From contig DATATB010000090.1 in assembly GCA_036268995.1 (NCBI GenBank), positions 62,001-126,000 of the forward strand: a stretch of DNA of 64,000 nucleotides. Direction: 5' to 3'. Below, in pieces: positions 43,829 through 53,379 of this stretch (its first letter is position 1; every line of letters starts with the position of its first letter). The translations under genes were made by a program, and so were the position numbers. The notes beneath the pieces were generated by a model, which was not told the DNA's origin, did not search any database, and saw only the letters and a list, made by a program, of their open reading frames with translations. Source of the stretch: DATATB01 sp036268995 (lineage in GTDB: Bacteria > Planctomycetota > Planctomycetia > Pirellulales > PNKZ01).

Positions 43829-46800
43829 TCATTTTGCCGCGGCGGTGACCGCGCTGGTGCCGGTTGCCGGCTGAAAGGCCTTGAGGCCGACGGGCTGTTC
43901 GCCGGCCAGTTTTTGAATCGTTTTCAGCAGTTGGTCGTATTTCTCGCGCATTTCGGGACCGCCCAGGTCGGGCACGAGCCGCTGTGTGAGATAGATTTCG
44001 TACGCCGCCAGTTTGAGCAGCTTGCGCTTGTCCTCGCCGGTGTGGGCTTCGGCCTGCAACATCCGGCAGCGGGCGGCATTCAGCCGCGCCTCGTGATACA
44101 CCTTGCGATGGGTCGGATTCGAGCCGAGCATCGTGGCCAGCTTGGTCCAGCCCCAGATCGTATTGGTCTCGCGGCCGTTTGCGTCGCGCGAGCTTTTGCG
44201 AGCCCCCAGAATGGCGAGGTTGTAGTACAGCGGGTTCATCGTGCCCCAATCCATGTAGGCCTGGGCCGCGGCCACTTGGGCATCCAGCAATTGTTGCCGC
44301 TGGAGCAGCACGCTTTCGAGCAAATCGACCGCACGCTTGTACTCGCCCAGCCGCCGCAGGCAGAGGGCCTCGCGCAGCTTGACGACGAGCAGAGCATCGG
44401 CCGAGGGGAGAAATGCCGGATCCTTAGCGGCCGTGGCCAGGATCCGCTCGTCGGTCGACAGGGCCCGCTGATAGTACGACTTGGCCTGTGTCGAAAGTTT
44501 CGGTCCGCCGGCGTCGTAGCCACCGGCCAGGCTGGCAAAGGTCTCGGCCACCCAGTTGAGCGAGCTGAAGTTGTTGCCGCTGGTGCGCGAGCCGATGCGC
44601 TCGAGAAACTTCTCGAAGGCCTTCGTCACACGCTCCAGCTCGGCCGACTTGTTCGTCTTGCGCAGGTTCGTCACCTGCGATTCCAGGCTGAGTCCTAGTT
44701 GGATGTAGATTTTGGTCAGATCGCCCTGGCCGGCGCCGCCTTTGCCGGCCATGAGCTGGTCGAGCTGGTTCATCACCGCTTCGGCCTGGTCGAGGTTTTG
44801 AACCGCGACGTAAGCCCGCAGGGCTACCTTGAGCGTGTCGGCCGGAAAATTGCCGCTGGCCGCCAGCGGGCTCTTGGCTCTGGCCAGCGCCAGTGGACCG
44901 ATCTTGGCATCGTCGAGCACCTCGATGGCCTTTTGCGGCTCGCCCGCATTGACCTGCATCTCGGCTAGCATCAGCCCGGCGGCGACCATTTCGGCCGTGA
45001 CCGGTTCGCCGGCATTGACCTTGGTCCGCGAACGGGCAAGTCCCTGGCCGAGCAGGGTCTCGGCCTGTTTGGCCAGCGCGTCGATGGCTGCCGCTGAGGG
45101 CTTGTGGGGGCCGTCGTCATCCTGGGCGCGGACATAGGCATCGCGATAAGCCTCGCCCAGCTTGAGTTCCGAGTCGGCACGGCGGGGCGATTTCGCGGGA
45201 ATTTTCGCCAGCCACCGCGCGGCGTCGTCCAGATCGCGATCGAAGGTGGCCACCGCCATCATAATCGCAAAGGCCTCTTCCACCTCGGGTTCGTTGGGCC
45301 AGCGTTTGGCCATGAACTCGACCAGGCCCGTCATCTTCTGGCGATCGAAGCTGCGGCTGGCAGCGGCCCGCTCGTCGCGGTCATTAAAGCCTTGCAAGTA
45401 GCTGGCCAGCGCGATCCGCGCGCTGGGGCGTGCGCCGGCACTGTCGGGATAGTGCCGGGCCACGAATTCGCCCAGCACTGCGGCGTCGTAGTAATGGCCG
45501 AGTTGATAGTCCAGGAAGCAGAGGTAATACCGCGCACTGTTCAAGTCTTCCAGCGGCGTCGAGCTGTCGCGGAGTTTCACGGCCAGATTAAAAAAGTGCT
45601 TGGCTCGATCGCGGTCGGCCAGGGCTTCTTCTTTGAGCCCGGGGATCTGCGCCTCGTTCTTCATGGCCGGAGCAAGTCGGATCTGCGTCTCCTTGGCCGT
45701 CATGTCGTCCAGCGCCGCCTTGCCGCGTTCCAGAGCTTCGGCAAAGGTCGTGGGCTGCTGGCTATTGGGATCCAGGCCGGCGAGCTGCGCCACGAGCGCC
45801 TTGGCGGCATCCTGGTAGGGGCTGGCCACGCGTGCCACGCGCGTGGCATGGTCCTTGGCGGCGGCCAGTTGCTGGTCGCGCTTGGGATCATTGGGCTTGA
45901 GCGCATCGGCCAATTGCTTGTGGGCCAACGCGGCAAAGTAACGCGTCGCCAGCCACTGCGGCTTGCGATCTTCGGGCCCGTGGGCTGCGCGCAGCCATTG
46001 CTCTCCCTTGGACGCGGCCAACTCAGCCTTGTTTTCAGTCGGGCTCGTCCAGGCTTCCATCGACAGGTAGAGCGCCGTGGCTTTCAGCTCGCGGATATCT
46101 TCCTTGTCGTCGGGCTGGTTGAGAATGTCGGCATACAGCGCGAGGGCCTGCTTCGTGTCGCCCATCTCGCGGTAGCATTCCGCTTGCTTGATACGCGCCT
46201 GCAAGCCCGCCAGCCGCCGGCGATAAGCCTGGTATATCGATTCATATTTGTCGGCCGCCTGTTGCAAGAGTTTCTTCGAGTCGTCCGAGCCGTCGGCAAA
46301 GGTGCCGGCCATCTCTTGCAACACACCGCCCGAGTACATCTGCGACTGGATCGCATCGCGGCGGAGTTGGTCGCGAGCTTCGACCTTGGCCTTGTTCTTG
46401 GGATCTTTTTCGGACAGGCCTTCGAAGCTCTCGAGCCGGAGCTTGAATTTTTTCTCCGCCTCGCCAAACACCCGGCCGGCCTCGGCGAATAGGTCGCGGG
46501 CTTGCTTCAACAGTGCCGGCTTTTGGGCCTGCTGCGACGAGCGCTGCGAGGCTTCGACGGCCATGCGGCCGCGCTCGACCAGCACGTTGCCCATCTGCAG
46601 CGCCGCGCTGCCGGCCAGCGGATGCGCAGGACTGGCGGCGAGGAACTCTTGCAGCTTGGCCACCGCTTCGTCCAAGTCGCGGCCGCGCCGGGTAAAATCA
46701 CGCTGCTGGATGGCCGCGTCGATCAGCGTTCGGCCTTGTTCGTAACTGACCGTCGGCCGCAGGGACTCGCTCAGCAATTTGCTGGTGCGCATATCGGCCA

Positions 46801-46969
46801 GATAATCGAGCGCCACGTCGTAATAGCCGCGGGCGCGCAGGCCGTCGAGCATTTCGCGAAACGGCTCTTCGGCCGCAGCGGGCGCGCAGACCAGCGCCGC
46901 GAGCAGGCTGGCCAGCAAATGAACCGGCAATATTCGGCGACGCACTGGTCGCCGGGTCACGATGAGCAT
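43829..46969 (-). CDS. Giant secreted TPR protein
   Basis: 1046 residues from ATG 46969. Signal peptide-like N terminus (HLLASLLAALVCAPAAAEEP), then many TPR-type helix pairs throughout (e.g. AVAKLQEFLAASPAHPLAGS, QAECYREMGDTKQALALYAD, LREALCLRRLGEYKRAVDLL). No enzymatic motif. Such tetratricopeptide arrays usually bind proteins; placement before TPR350-ExbB-ExbD-ExbD suggests the periplasmic partner of that channel (inference). The frame continues 27 codons upstream without a better start. Confidence 0.88.
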   Translation of the reverse strand: MLIVTRRPVRRRILPVHLLASLLAALVCAPAAAEEPFREMLDGLRARGYYDVALDYLADMRTSKLLSESLRPTVSYEQGRTLIDAAIQQRDFTRRGRDLDEAVAKLQEFLAASPAHPLAGSAALQMGNVLVERGRMAVEASQRSSQQAQKPALLKQARDLFAEAGRVFGEAEKKFKLRLESFEGLSEKDPKNKAKVEARDQLRRDAIQSQMYSGGVLQEMAGTFADGSDDSKKLLQQAADKYESIYQAYRRRLAGLQARIKQAECYREMGDTKQALALYADILNQPDDKEDIRELKATALYLSMEAWTSPTENKAELAASKGEQWLRAAHGPEDRKPQWLATRYFAALAHKQLADALKPNDPKRDQQLAAAKDHATRVARVASPYQDAAKALVAQLAGLDPNSQQPTTFAEALERGKAALDDMTAKETQIRLAPAMKNEAQIPGLKEEALADRDRAKHFFNLAVKLRDSSTPLEDLNSARYYLCFLDYQLGHYYDAAVLGEFVARHYPDSAGARPSARIALASYLQGFNDRDERAAASRSFDRQKMTGLVEFMAKRWPNEPEVEEAFAIMMAVATFDRDLDDAARWLAKIPAKSPRRADSELKLGEAYRDAYVRAQDDDGPHKPSAAAIDALAKQAETLLGQGLARSRTKVNAGEPVTAEMVAAGLMLAEMQVNAGEPQKAIEVLDDAKIGPLALARAKSPLAASGNFPADTLKVALRAYVAVQNLDQAEAVMNQLDQLMAGKGGAGQGDLTKIYIQLGLSLESQVTNLRKTNKSAELERVTKAFEKFLERIGSRTSGNNFSSLNWVAETFASLAGGYDAGGPKLSTQAKSYYQRALSTDERILATAAKDPAFLPSADALLVVKLREALCLRRLGEYKRAVDLLESVLLQRQQLLDAQVAAAQAYMDWGTMNPLYYNLAILGARKSSRDANGRETNTIWGWTKLATMLGSNPTHRKVYHEARLNAARCRMLQAEAHTGEDKRKLLKLAAYEIYLTQRLVPDLGGPEMREKYDQLLKTIQKLAGEQPVGLKAFQPATGTSAVTAAAK

Positions 46970-47193
46970 TTTTACAACGCCGTCCTTGCCGGCAAATGGG
47001 GGAAATTCCAGCTTAACGGCTGCTGGAAACCCCGGCAAGCATTCATGCACGGCAAGCCGCCCTGAGCACCGCCGACACCCCGAACGTGGCCGGCGCAGGC
47101 CGGATTTTCGTCACAACACGGCTAGCGCCGCTGCCAGACGATTCATCGTCTGGGGGGCGTGCAATGGATTTTGGACTGTCGCGGCGGCCGACG

Positions 47194-47775
47194 TCAGCGT
47201 CCGTTGACCATTTCCAGCACGTCGGTCGTGATGTCGATCCCGGCCTGGTAGATCACGCTCTTGTTGAGTTCCTTGAGCACTTCGTCGGGCTTGTTGCGAT
47301 CGATCGGATCGCCATTGAAGCGCAAGACCAGCTTGATGCCATGTTCGTCGGCATACTGGTGAACGGCGGCCTGGACGACTTCGTAGGTCTCGTAATAAAT
47401 CATGGCTTCCTGCCGCAGGAATGTATCCTTCCGGCGTTGGACCTCGGCATTCAACGTCTCGGCCGTTTTTTTCAACTCGGCCTCGAGACGCCGGTGCTCG
47501 TCGGTGCCGCGTTTCAAGCTTTCCAGTTGCCGCGTCAGGGCGGTATAGGCATCGCGCTGGCCCTTCAGTTCGCTCTCGACCGCGGTAACCTCCTGCCGCA
47601 TTTTCTCGGACCGCTCTGTAAATCGCTCGCACTGCTTGAAAACTTTTGTCAGGTCCAGCATCGCCACGGGATAGACGGCGGCTGGCTCGGTGGCGGGCGT
47701 GCCGGGGCTCAGATTCTGGACCGCCAATACGAGCAACGCGAACGTCAACGCGGAGAGCAGCAGCTTCTGATTCAT
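47194..47775 (-). CDS. OmpH/Skp-family periplasmic chaperone-like protein
   Basis: 193 residues with signal peptide (LLSALTFALLVLAVQNLSPG). A coiled-coil core (MRQEVTAVESELKGQRDAYT, LEAELKKTAETLNAEVQRRK) and a C-terminal beta part (GIKLVLRFNGDPIDRNKP) match the Skp fold. Skp chaperones outer-membrane proteins. AGGAGG upstream of the ATG supports the start. It opens the same operon as the TPR proteins. Confidence 0.88.
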   Translation of the reverse strand: MNQKLLLSALTFALLVLAVQNLSPGTPATEPAAVYPVAMLDLTKVFKQCERFTERSEKMRQEVTAVESELKGQRDAYTALTRQLESLKRGTDEHRRLEAELKKTAETLNAEVQRRKDTFLRQEAMIYYETYEVVQAAVHQYADEHGIKLVLRFNGDPIDRNKPDEVLKELNKSVIYQAGIDITTDVLEMVNGR

Positions 47776-47910
47776 CGACCGATCCTCCTGATCTCAAGTC
47801 CCTTTGAATGGTTGCGGCGCAAGGCCCGAATCAGCGTATCGCTTTTTCGGGCCGATGTCAGCATTTTCAGCAATGCTTCGGAATGCTCACGAACTCCGCG
47901 TGCCTTGCTC

Positions 47911-47949
47911 GTAGCGGAAGTCGTGAGACTGTCTCACGACTTCCGCTAC
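47911..47949. repeat. GTAGCGGAA palindrome, copy 5 (perfect)
   Basis: GTAGCGGAAGTCGTGAGAC (47911-47929) and GTCTCACGACTTCCGCTAC (47931-47949) are exact complements around one T. A degraded half-copy (GGAATGCTCACGAACTCCGC) lies just upstream at about 47880. It separates the HEAT gene stop (47958) from the OmpH gene. Confidence 0.95.
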
Positions 47950-47957
47950 AACGCGAG

Positions 47958-48980
47958 TTAGTGCGCAGGCTCGCTAGCTGCGTCGGCGTCCATTTCCTTG
48001 GCCACGGCCACGGCCTCGAGTCGCACGCTGGCCGGCTCGTGCGACTTCTCGAGCTGCTGGACCGCGTCGCGCAGTTCAGGGAGCTTCTCGCCCAGATGCT
48101 TGGCCGACAGCTTGCGCGCCGCGCGCAGGCCATTGACCATCACCGCGATCCGCTTGTTGTCTTGATCAGGCTCGTCTTCCTCTTCCGGGCCGGCTTCTAC
48201 GATCGCCTTCGGATTGAGCATTTGCGTCAACACCGGCACGGCGGCCAGTTGCCCTTGCGTGGCCAGCATCGTGGCGGCGTTGTAACGCACGTTCGACTTG
48301 GCATCGGTCAGCATCCGCTCGAGCCGGGCCACGGCTTCCGGTCCGCCCAGCGCGCCGAGTGCGAAGGCGGCCGTCGAGCGCACCAGCGGCTCGGGATCGT
48401 GCGACGCGTCGAGCATCACCGGCAGGATCTGATCGTGCGCTTGGTTGCCGACTCCTGGCCGCGACACGAACACGGCCAGCGCCTTGAGCGCGGCGAACCG
48501 CACGTACTTCTCGTCCGGCTCGCGCTGGGTCTTGGCCGCCAGCAGCAAGGCTGGCAGGCCGTCGGGCACCTGGAACTCGCCCAACGCATGGCACAGGTAA
48601 ACGCGCAACTGCAAGTCGGAATTGTCGGTGCTGCCCGCGGCGATTTCACGCTCGAGCTTGGCGGCGATCTTGGCTGCGATCTGGGCGTTCTGCTTCAACT
48701 CGACATTGCGGGGATCGCGCAAGGCGTCGGCCAGACTCACGGCGGCCTGCCAGCGAGCCTGGTTGTCGCGATCCAGGGCCTGGACGTATTTCTCGGCATC
48801 GTCGCTACGGACTTGCCCCCACCAGAAAAACATGCCGTAGAGCACCGCAATCACGCCGACGATCACCGCCGGCACCACGAACAACTGCACAACAAACGCG
48901 CCGGTCGGTGCCTGCACCGGCGGCAGATGCTCTTGGGGCGACGGTTTTTGCCTTTGCGGCGAGGGATCGGAAAGCGACAT
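47958..48980 (-). CDS. Membrane-anchored HEAT-repeat protein
   Basis: 340 residues with a single N-terminal transmembrane helix (LFVVPAVIVGVIAVLYGMFF) after a Pro-rich cytosolic tail, then HEAT/armadillo-like helical repeats (EPLVRSTAAFALGALGGPEA, NVRYNAATMLATQGQLAAVP). No enzyme motif. A scaffold role in the envelope cluster is inferred. The start (MSLSDPS) has no strong Shine-Dalgarno. Confidence 0.83.
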   Translation of the reverse strand: MSLSDPSPQRQKPSPQEHLPPVQAPTGAFVVQLFVVPAVIVGVIAVLYGMFFWWGQVRSDDAEKYVQALDRDNQARWQAAVSLADALRDPRNVELKQNAQIAAKIAAKLEREIAAGSTDNSDLQLRVYLCHALGEFQVPDGLPALLLAAKTQREPDEKYVRFAALKALAVFVSRPGVGNQAHDQILPVMLDASHDPEPLVRSTAAFALGALGGPEAVARLERMLTDAKSNVRYNAATMLATQGQLAAVPVLTQMLNPKAIVEAGPEEEDEPDQDNKRIAVMVNGLRAARKLSAKHLGEKLPELRDAVQQLEKSHEPASVRLEAVAVAKEMDADAASEPAH

Positions 48981-49105
48981 GCAGTTCAACTCGATAAGGA
49001 AGGCGAACGGACCAGGTGGGCAAGCCTTTTAATGTAGGGGACACTCGCAGCCCGCTTCAAGGGTCCCGATTGATAGCTAGTGCCTTAAGATCATGTGCAA
49101 GGCAG

Positions 49106-49444
49106 CTATGTTCCTGACCTTACGCCGAGATCGCCGTTAGTCACGCGGGACTCAGGGAAAAGTCGCTGCGCAGCATCAAGGCTTGTGCTGGTTCCAGGAA
49201 ACCAGTCCAGATACTCGCATGCGGTTTCACCAAAGAGCCATAGGCCGCTTGGTGCTAAAGGGCAGGCGCGCCAAGTCACGACATTGCTTTGTTCAACTGC
49301 GCCGATTGCGTGCGCGTCCCGCCTCTGCCGAATCCAACTCAACGAGTACGCCACCCATGCCAACGGCAGGCTCGCCACAAACATGGCAATAAGCAACGTC
49401 CGCAGCCTGTAGGCGAACCAGTGGCGGCGGGGTTTCTTTTCCAT
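49106..49444 (-). CDS. Small membrane protein, possibly truncated
   Basis: 112 residues. FAYRLRTLLIAMFVASLPLA is the RLRTLL-type N-terminal helix found in many planctomycete hypothetical membrane proteins, followed by SLSWIRQRRDAHAIG. After the helix the sequence is short and unlike the usual leucine-rich continuation, so a truncated or decayed member is likely. No Shine-Dalgarno is obvious. Confidence 0.55.
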   Translation of the reverse strand: MEKKPRRHWFAYRLRTLLIAMFVASLPLAWVAYSLSWIRQRRDAHAIGAVEQSNVVTWRACPLAPSGLWLFGETACEYLDWFPGTSTSLDAAQRLFPESRVTNGDLGVRSGT

Positions 49445-49492
49445 ATTGGGATTCTACTTGCGGAAGCACCCGCCGGCCGCCCCGCGACTCCG

Positions 49493-49612
49493 CTACAGCG
49501 AGTAGGCGATCCGGTATAGCAGGTAGGCCAACACGGCTAGCAGGACACAAAATGGGAGCACGACGGCTAGCAGGATGAATCGGAACCAGCGTTCGGGCGG
49601 GCTCTTATACAT
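49493..49612 (-). CDS. Possible 39-residue membrane peptide
   Basis: MYKSPPERWFRFILLAVVLP and a second hydrophobic run form a single membrane helix with a short polar N terminus. The frame is open much further upstream, but antisense to rplM. No ribosome binding site is seen at this ATG, so it is weakly supported. Confidence 0.35.
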   Translation of the reverse strand: MYKSPPERWFRFILLAVVLPFCVLLAVLAYLLYRIAYSL

Positions 49613-49991
49613 GGGGGCAGTATAGCCAGGGCGAGCCACTCGACGGCAAGCAAGGTTGGCATGGCGGGCGACCACGGCACTACTGCCCGAACCCCAAGCT
49701 GAAGCTTCCTCGCGATTGCGAGGCAAAACAGCCAAATTCATAGCCTTGAATGCCGGCGGGCAAAGCATTAAACTTAGCGGTTTCCTCCGCCGGGCCGGGG
49801 GTGCGGCTATCGACTGCGCATCGACGTAGTTCATTGCCGTGCAAGGCTTTGCGGCAAGCTGACAAACCAAAAATCCGAACTGCGTTCCGCTGGACGAGCG
49901 GGAGGCGCAAGCCTTCAGGTTCGCAATCAAGAGCCGGCAACGCACCCAAAATACTGAAATTCGGTTACCGAAAGCGAAGCGAGCGACTGCA
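49613..49991. other. Leader region upstream of rplM
   Basis: About 380 nt without a supported gene; it should contain the rplM promoter and leader. No recognisable L13-binding structure or strong promoter box could be read out. Confidence 0.5.
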
Positions 49992-50426
49992 ATGAAAACG
50001 TTCATGGCCAAGCCGGGCGAAATCGAGCAAAAGTGGTGGCTGGTCGACGCGACCGACAAGGTCGTCGGCCGGCTGGCCTCGGATATCGCCATGGTGCTGA
50101 TGGGCAAGCATCGGCCCACGTACACGCCGCACGTCGATACGGGCGATTTCGTCGTCGTGATCAACGCCGAAAAGGTCGCCTTCACCGGCAACAAGTGGCA
50201 GCAGAAGGAATACACCTGGTACACCGGCTGGACGCGGCTGCGGAGCGAGAAGGCCGCCGAGCGGCTGGCGCGCCAGCCCGAGGAAATTCTCACCGAGGCC
50301 GTGCGGCGGATGCTGCCCAAGAACAAGTTGGCCTTCAAGATGCTGAACAAGCTCAAGGTCTACGCGGGCAGCGAGCATCCGCACCAGGCGCAAGTGCCCG
50401 AGCCCAAGGAATTGGGCGTCAAGTAA
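49992..50426 (+). CDS. rplM: 50S ribosomal protein L13
   Basis: 144 residues, standard length. MKTFMAKPGEIEQKWWLVDA and VVGRLASDIAMVLMGKHRPT are L13 signature regions; the C terminus YAGSEHPHQAQVPEP is also typical. Followed after 39 nt by rpsI, the conserved rplM-rpsI operon. A component of the large ribosomal subunit, essential for early assembly in E. coli. Confidence 0.98.
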   Translation: MKTFMAKPGEIEQKWWLVDATDKVVGRLASDIAMVLMGKHRPTYTPHVDTGDFVVVINAEKVAFTGNKWQQKEYTWYTGWTRLRSEKAAERLARQPEEILTEAVRRMLPKNKLAFKMLNKLKVYAGSEHPHQAQVPEPKELGVK

Positions 50427-50465
50427 CCGATCACTGATATCACTACCGGCTAGCGAAGGAAAGTT

Positions 50466-50882
50466 ATGGCAACCGTAGCGAGTCCGAAACACGCGGGCGG
50501 CGACGCCCTGGGCACCGGCCGCCGCAAGACCTCCGTGGCCCGCGTGCGCATCCGCGCCGGCGGCGGCAAGATCGAAGTCAACGGCCGGCCGTTCGAAGAA
50601 TACTTCGTCAACGAGAAGGACCGCAACGACGTGCTTAAGCCGTTGACCAGCGCCGACCGGGCCTCGAGCGTCGACGTGGTGATCAAGGTCCACGGCGGCG
50701 GCATCTCGGGCCAATCGGGAGCGGCCAAGCTGGGCATCGCCCGGGCACTCAAGCTCTTCGATACGGGCGTGGAAGACGTGCTACGGCAGAACAACCTGCT
50801 GACGCGCGACGGCCGCATGAAAGAGCGCAAGAAGTACGGCCTGCGCGGCGCCCGCCGCGGCACGCAGTTCTCGAAGCGCTAA
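50466..50882 (+). CDS. rpsI: 30S ribosomal protein S9
   Basis: 138 residues. GTGRRKTSVARVRIRAGGGK and the C-terminal RGTQFSKR (lysine-arginine tail that reaches the P-site tRNA) identify S9. AAGGAAA precedes the ATG. Ends before a strong intrinsic terminator. Confidence 0.98.
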   Translation: MATVASPKHAGGDALGTGRRKTSVARVRIRAGGGKIEVNGRPFEEYFVNEKDRNDVLKPLTSADRASSVDVVIKVHGGGISGQSGAAKLGIARALKLFDTGVEDVLRQNNLLTRDGRMKERKKYGLRGARRGTQFSKR

Positions 50883-50910
50883 ACGCCGATTTCGGCGGCA
50901 ACCGAATGCA

Positions 50911-50944
50911 AAAGCCCAGGGGTTGCAACCCCTGGGCTTTTTTT
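50911..50944 (+). terminator. Intrinsic terminator of rplM-rpsI
   Basis: Stem AAAGCCCAGGGGTTG / CAACCCCTGGGCTTT followed by a T-run to 50944. A 14-15-bp stem without mismatches. Confidence 0.95.
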
Positions 50945-51033
50945 GTGCGCTGGTTTAGTGGGGGGCGCGGGGGGACTCCCCGGACTTACGTCCTGGGGCT
51001 CGCCTACGCGCTGGCGCGGCTCGGCCGCCCGAT

Positions 51034-53079
51034 TTAGCGCGCGGCGAGCTTGGACTGTTGGAGGAAATCGAGCGTGATGCTGATGACCTCGTTGCCGTAG
51101 AAGTTCCGCTCGAAAATCGGACGATGGGGATCGTTCTGTTCGTCGCGGTCCTTCTCCTGCTCTTTGTCCATGTCCAGCTCCGCACGCTCGGCTAGGAACT
51201 TCTTTTCGTTGAGCGTGACGGTCTTGCGGGCTTTTTGCTCGTGGTAGCGCTTGATGTTGCGCAGGACCTTATCGAAATCGGTAGACGTTTTCTGCCGTTC
51301 CTTCGTCAGCTCGGTGAGCCGGTCGATCTTGCCCTGGTCAACCATGTTCACCTTGTCGTAGGGGACCGCATCGATGCGATCGAAGGGCAACGCGTACTCC
51401 AGATCGGCTTCGCCGACGTCCAACTCGGCCGTGAGCGAGGGAAGCGGCACGTCGGCCCGCACACCGCGGTTCTGCGTGCTGTCGCCGTCGGGACGATAGA
51501 ACTGCTGCATGGTGAGCTTCAGCGCGCCCAGCGAGGGGGCGTTGGGAATCTGGAACAGTTGCCGGCCGAGATCGAGCAGGCTTTGGACCGTGCCTTTGCC
51601 GTGCGTCGAGCGGTCGCCGACGATCAGCCCGCGACGATAGTCCTGGATAGCGCCGGCGAAGATTTCGCTGGCGCTCGCGCTGAACTTGCTGGTGAGCACG
51701 ACCAGCGGCCGGTCCCATTTCACGCCGCGGTCCAGGTCGTTGTAGACCTGCTTTTTGCCGTCCTTGTCCTTGACTTGGACAATCGGGCCTTCGTCGATGA
51801 ACAGGCCGGTGAGGTTGATGGCTTCGGTCAGCGAGCCGCCGCCGTTGCGGCGCAGGTCGAGGATCAGGGCGTCGACGTTCTTGTCGTTGAACTCATCCAG
51901 CAGCTTGCCCACGTCGCGGGTCGTGCTGCGGAAGTCGGGGCGATTGTGCCGCGCGCCTTCCATGTCCATGTAGAAGCTGGGCAAGTCGATCACGCCCACC
52001 TTGATGGTCTGTCCGCCCCGCTTTTCCTCGAAGATCTGGCCGCGGGCCTCGCTATCGGTCAGCTCGATCTGGGCGCGGGTGATTTCGTAGACCTGCTTTT
52101 CGCCCTTGCCCAGCGGCAGGACTTCCAGCCGCACGATGGTGCCGCGCTTGCCGCGGATCAGCTTAACCACGTCCGACAGCTTCATGTCGACCACGTCGAC
52201 CATTTCGCCGTCTTTGCCTTGGGCCACGCCCGTGATTTTGTCCTCGGCCTTGAGCCGCTTGTCCTTATCGGCGGCGCCGCCGGGAATGATCTTGTTGACC
52301 ATGGTAAATCCGTCCTCGAATTGCAACTGCGCGCCGATGCCGTCCAACTCGAGCTTCATCTGAATCTCGAAGTTGTCCAACGTACTGGGCGACATGTAAG
52401 TCGAGTGCGGGTCGTACGAGGTGGTCAGCGAGGTCAGGTACATCTCCAGCAGTTCGTCGTGGTCGGTCTGGTGCATCCGCTTGACGAAGCTGTGGTACCG
52501 CCGCGAGAGTTTCTTGCTGGCCTCGTCGCCTTCGGTCTTGTCGGCCTTGAGCACCAGCAGGTCGTATTTCACCCGCTTGCGCCACAAGTCGCGGGCTTCG
52601 TCGGGCGTGCGGGCGTACTTGGCGGCTTCGGGATCCGAAACCATGCCTTCGTCCGCGTCGAAGTCGAGCTTCGCCGCCAGAAACTCGTCGGCATATTTCA
52701 CCCGCTCGTCGACTCGCTTGAGGAACGTGCGAAACACGTCGTGCCCCAGCGCCACGTCGCCGCGGCGCACCTGATGAATCAGCTCATCGGTGCGGGCCAT
52801 GAAGTTGTCGGCATCGGACTGAAAAAAGTAGAGCTTCCAGGGATCGAGCGTTTTGAGGTAGAGCGTGATGCAGCGCGTGGCGATCTCGCCGTCCAACGGA
52901 TGCCGGGTCAGGTGTTCGCTGCGCATCAGCGAGGTGACGGCGAGCGTCACCTGGCGATCGGTGGCCGTTTGGCCCTCGATATCGGCATGGCAGACGCTGT
53001 AGATCAAACAGCCGAACACCAACAGGCCTGTGGCGGAAAGCGTGCGCATACGACTCGATGCAAAGGGGAAACGGCTCAT
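51034..53079 (-). CDS. prc: Tail-specific carboxy-terminal protease (S41, Prc-like)
   Basis: 681 residues with signal anchor (LSATGLLVFGCLIYSVCHAD). PDZ domain around residues 235-330 (SYDPHSTYMSP then IGAQLQFEDGFTMVNKIIPG), the S41 catalytic core with SKFSASASEIFAGAIQDYRR (serine) and DRSTHGKGTVQ (lysine), then a C-terminal DUF3340-like helical domain. This matches bacterial Prc/Tsp, which degrades tagged or misfolded envelope proteins. ATG at 53079 follows AAGGAT by 7 nt. Confidence 0.95.
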   Translation of the reverse strand: MSRFPFASSRMRTLSATGLLVFGCLIYSVCHADIEGQTATDRQVTLAVTSLMRSEHLTRHPLDGEIATRCITLYLKTLDPWKLYFFQSDADNFMARTDELIHQVRRGDVALGHDVFRTFLKRVDERVKYADEFLAAKLDFDADEGMVSDPEAAKYARTPDEARDLWRKRVKYDLLVLKADKTEGDEASKKLSRRYHSFVKRMHQTDHDELLEMYLTSLTTSYDPHSTYMSPSTLDNFEIQMKLELDGIGAQLQFEDGFTMVNKIIPGGAADKDKRLKAEDKITGVAQGKDGEMVDVVDMKLSDVVKLIRGKRGTIVRLEVLPLGKGEKQVYEITRAQIELTDSEARGQIFEEKRGGQTIKVGVIDLPSFYMDMEGARHNRPDFRSTTRDVGKLLDEFNDKNVDALILDLRRNGGGSLTEAINLTGLFIDEGPIVQVKDKDGKKQVYNDLDRGVKWDRPLVVLTSKFSASASEIFAGAIQDYRRGLIVGDRSTHGKGTVQSLLDLGRQLFQIPNAPSLGALKLTMQQFYRPDGDSTQNRGVRADVPLPSLTAELDVGEADLEYALPFDRIDAVPYDKVNMVDQGKIDRLTELTKERQKTSTDFDKVLRNIKRYHEQKARKTVTLNEKKFLAERAELDMDKEQEKDRDEQNDPHRPIFERNFYGNEVISITLDFLQQSKLAAR

Positions 53080-53379
53080 TACGTATCCTTCCGCGAGGCG
53101 AGGCAATTGCGGGTTTTGAGGGAAGCTTAACGAATTTGCGGCCCGAGTCAGCCCGGCGGCAAAGCGGCAGGCCGATTCACACTAATTCCTGACAAACACT
53201 AATCGCTGACAAATTGGTCCCTGACAAAATGCCGCCACGAGCCGCGCCGGCCGTGGTGGTAAATCGATTAAGTTCTCGAAACATAAAGAGTTAAACACGA
53301 TGCTATACATTCTCTGCCAGCGAAGCAAGATCAGCTTAAACTAGGGTGCGGAGGGAATCCGCGCGGTTGATTCATGGGT
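53080..53379. other. Intergenic stretch upstream of the protease
   Basis: About 300 nt without a supported gene. It contains three near-repeats of CTGACAAA (53185-53230) and an AT-richer block near 53270-53340 that may hold the protease promoter. Confidence 0.5.

Noticed and set aside
49493..50356. A 287-codon frame antisense to rplM
   Set aside because: Most of it is opposite rplM. Only its last 39 residues look like a possible membrane peptide, listed at low confidence.
51235..53130. A 631-codon frame opposite the S41 protease
   Set aside because: Composition (Val/Gln/His/Asp/Gly) is that of a reverse-complement shadow and the sense strand has a complete protease.
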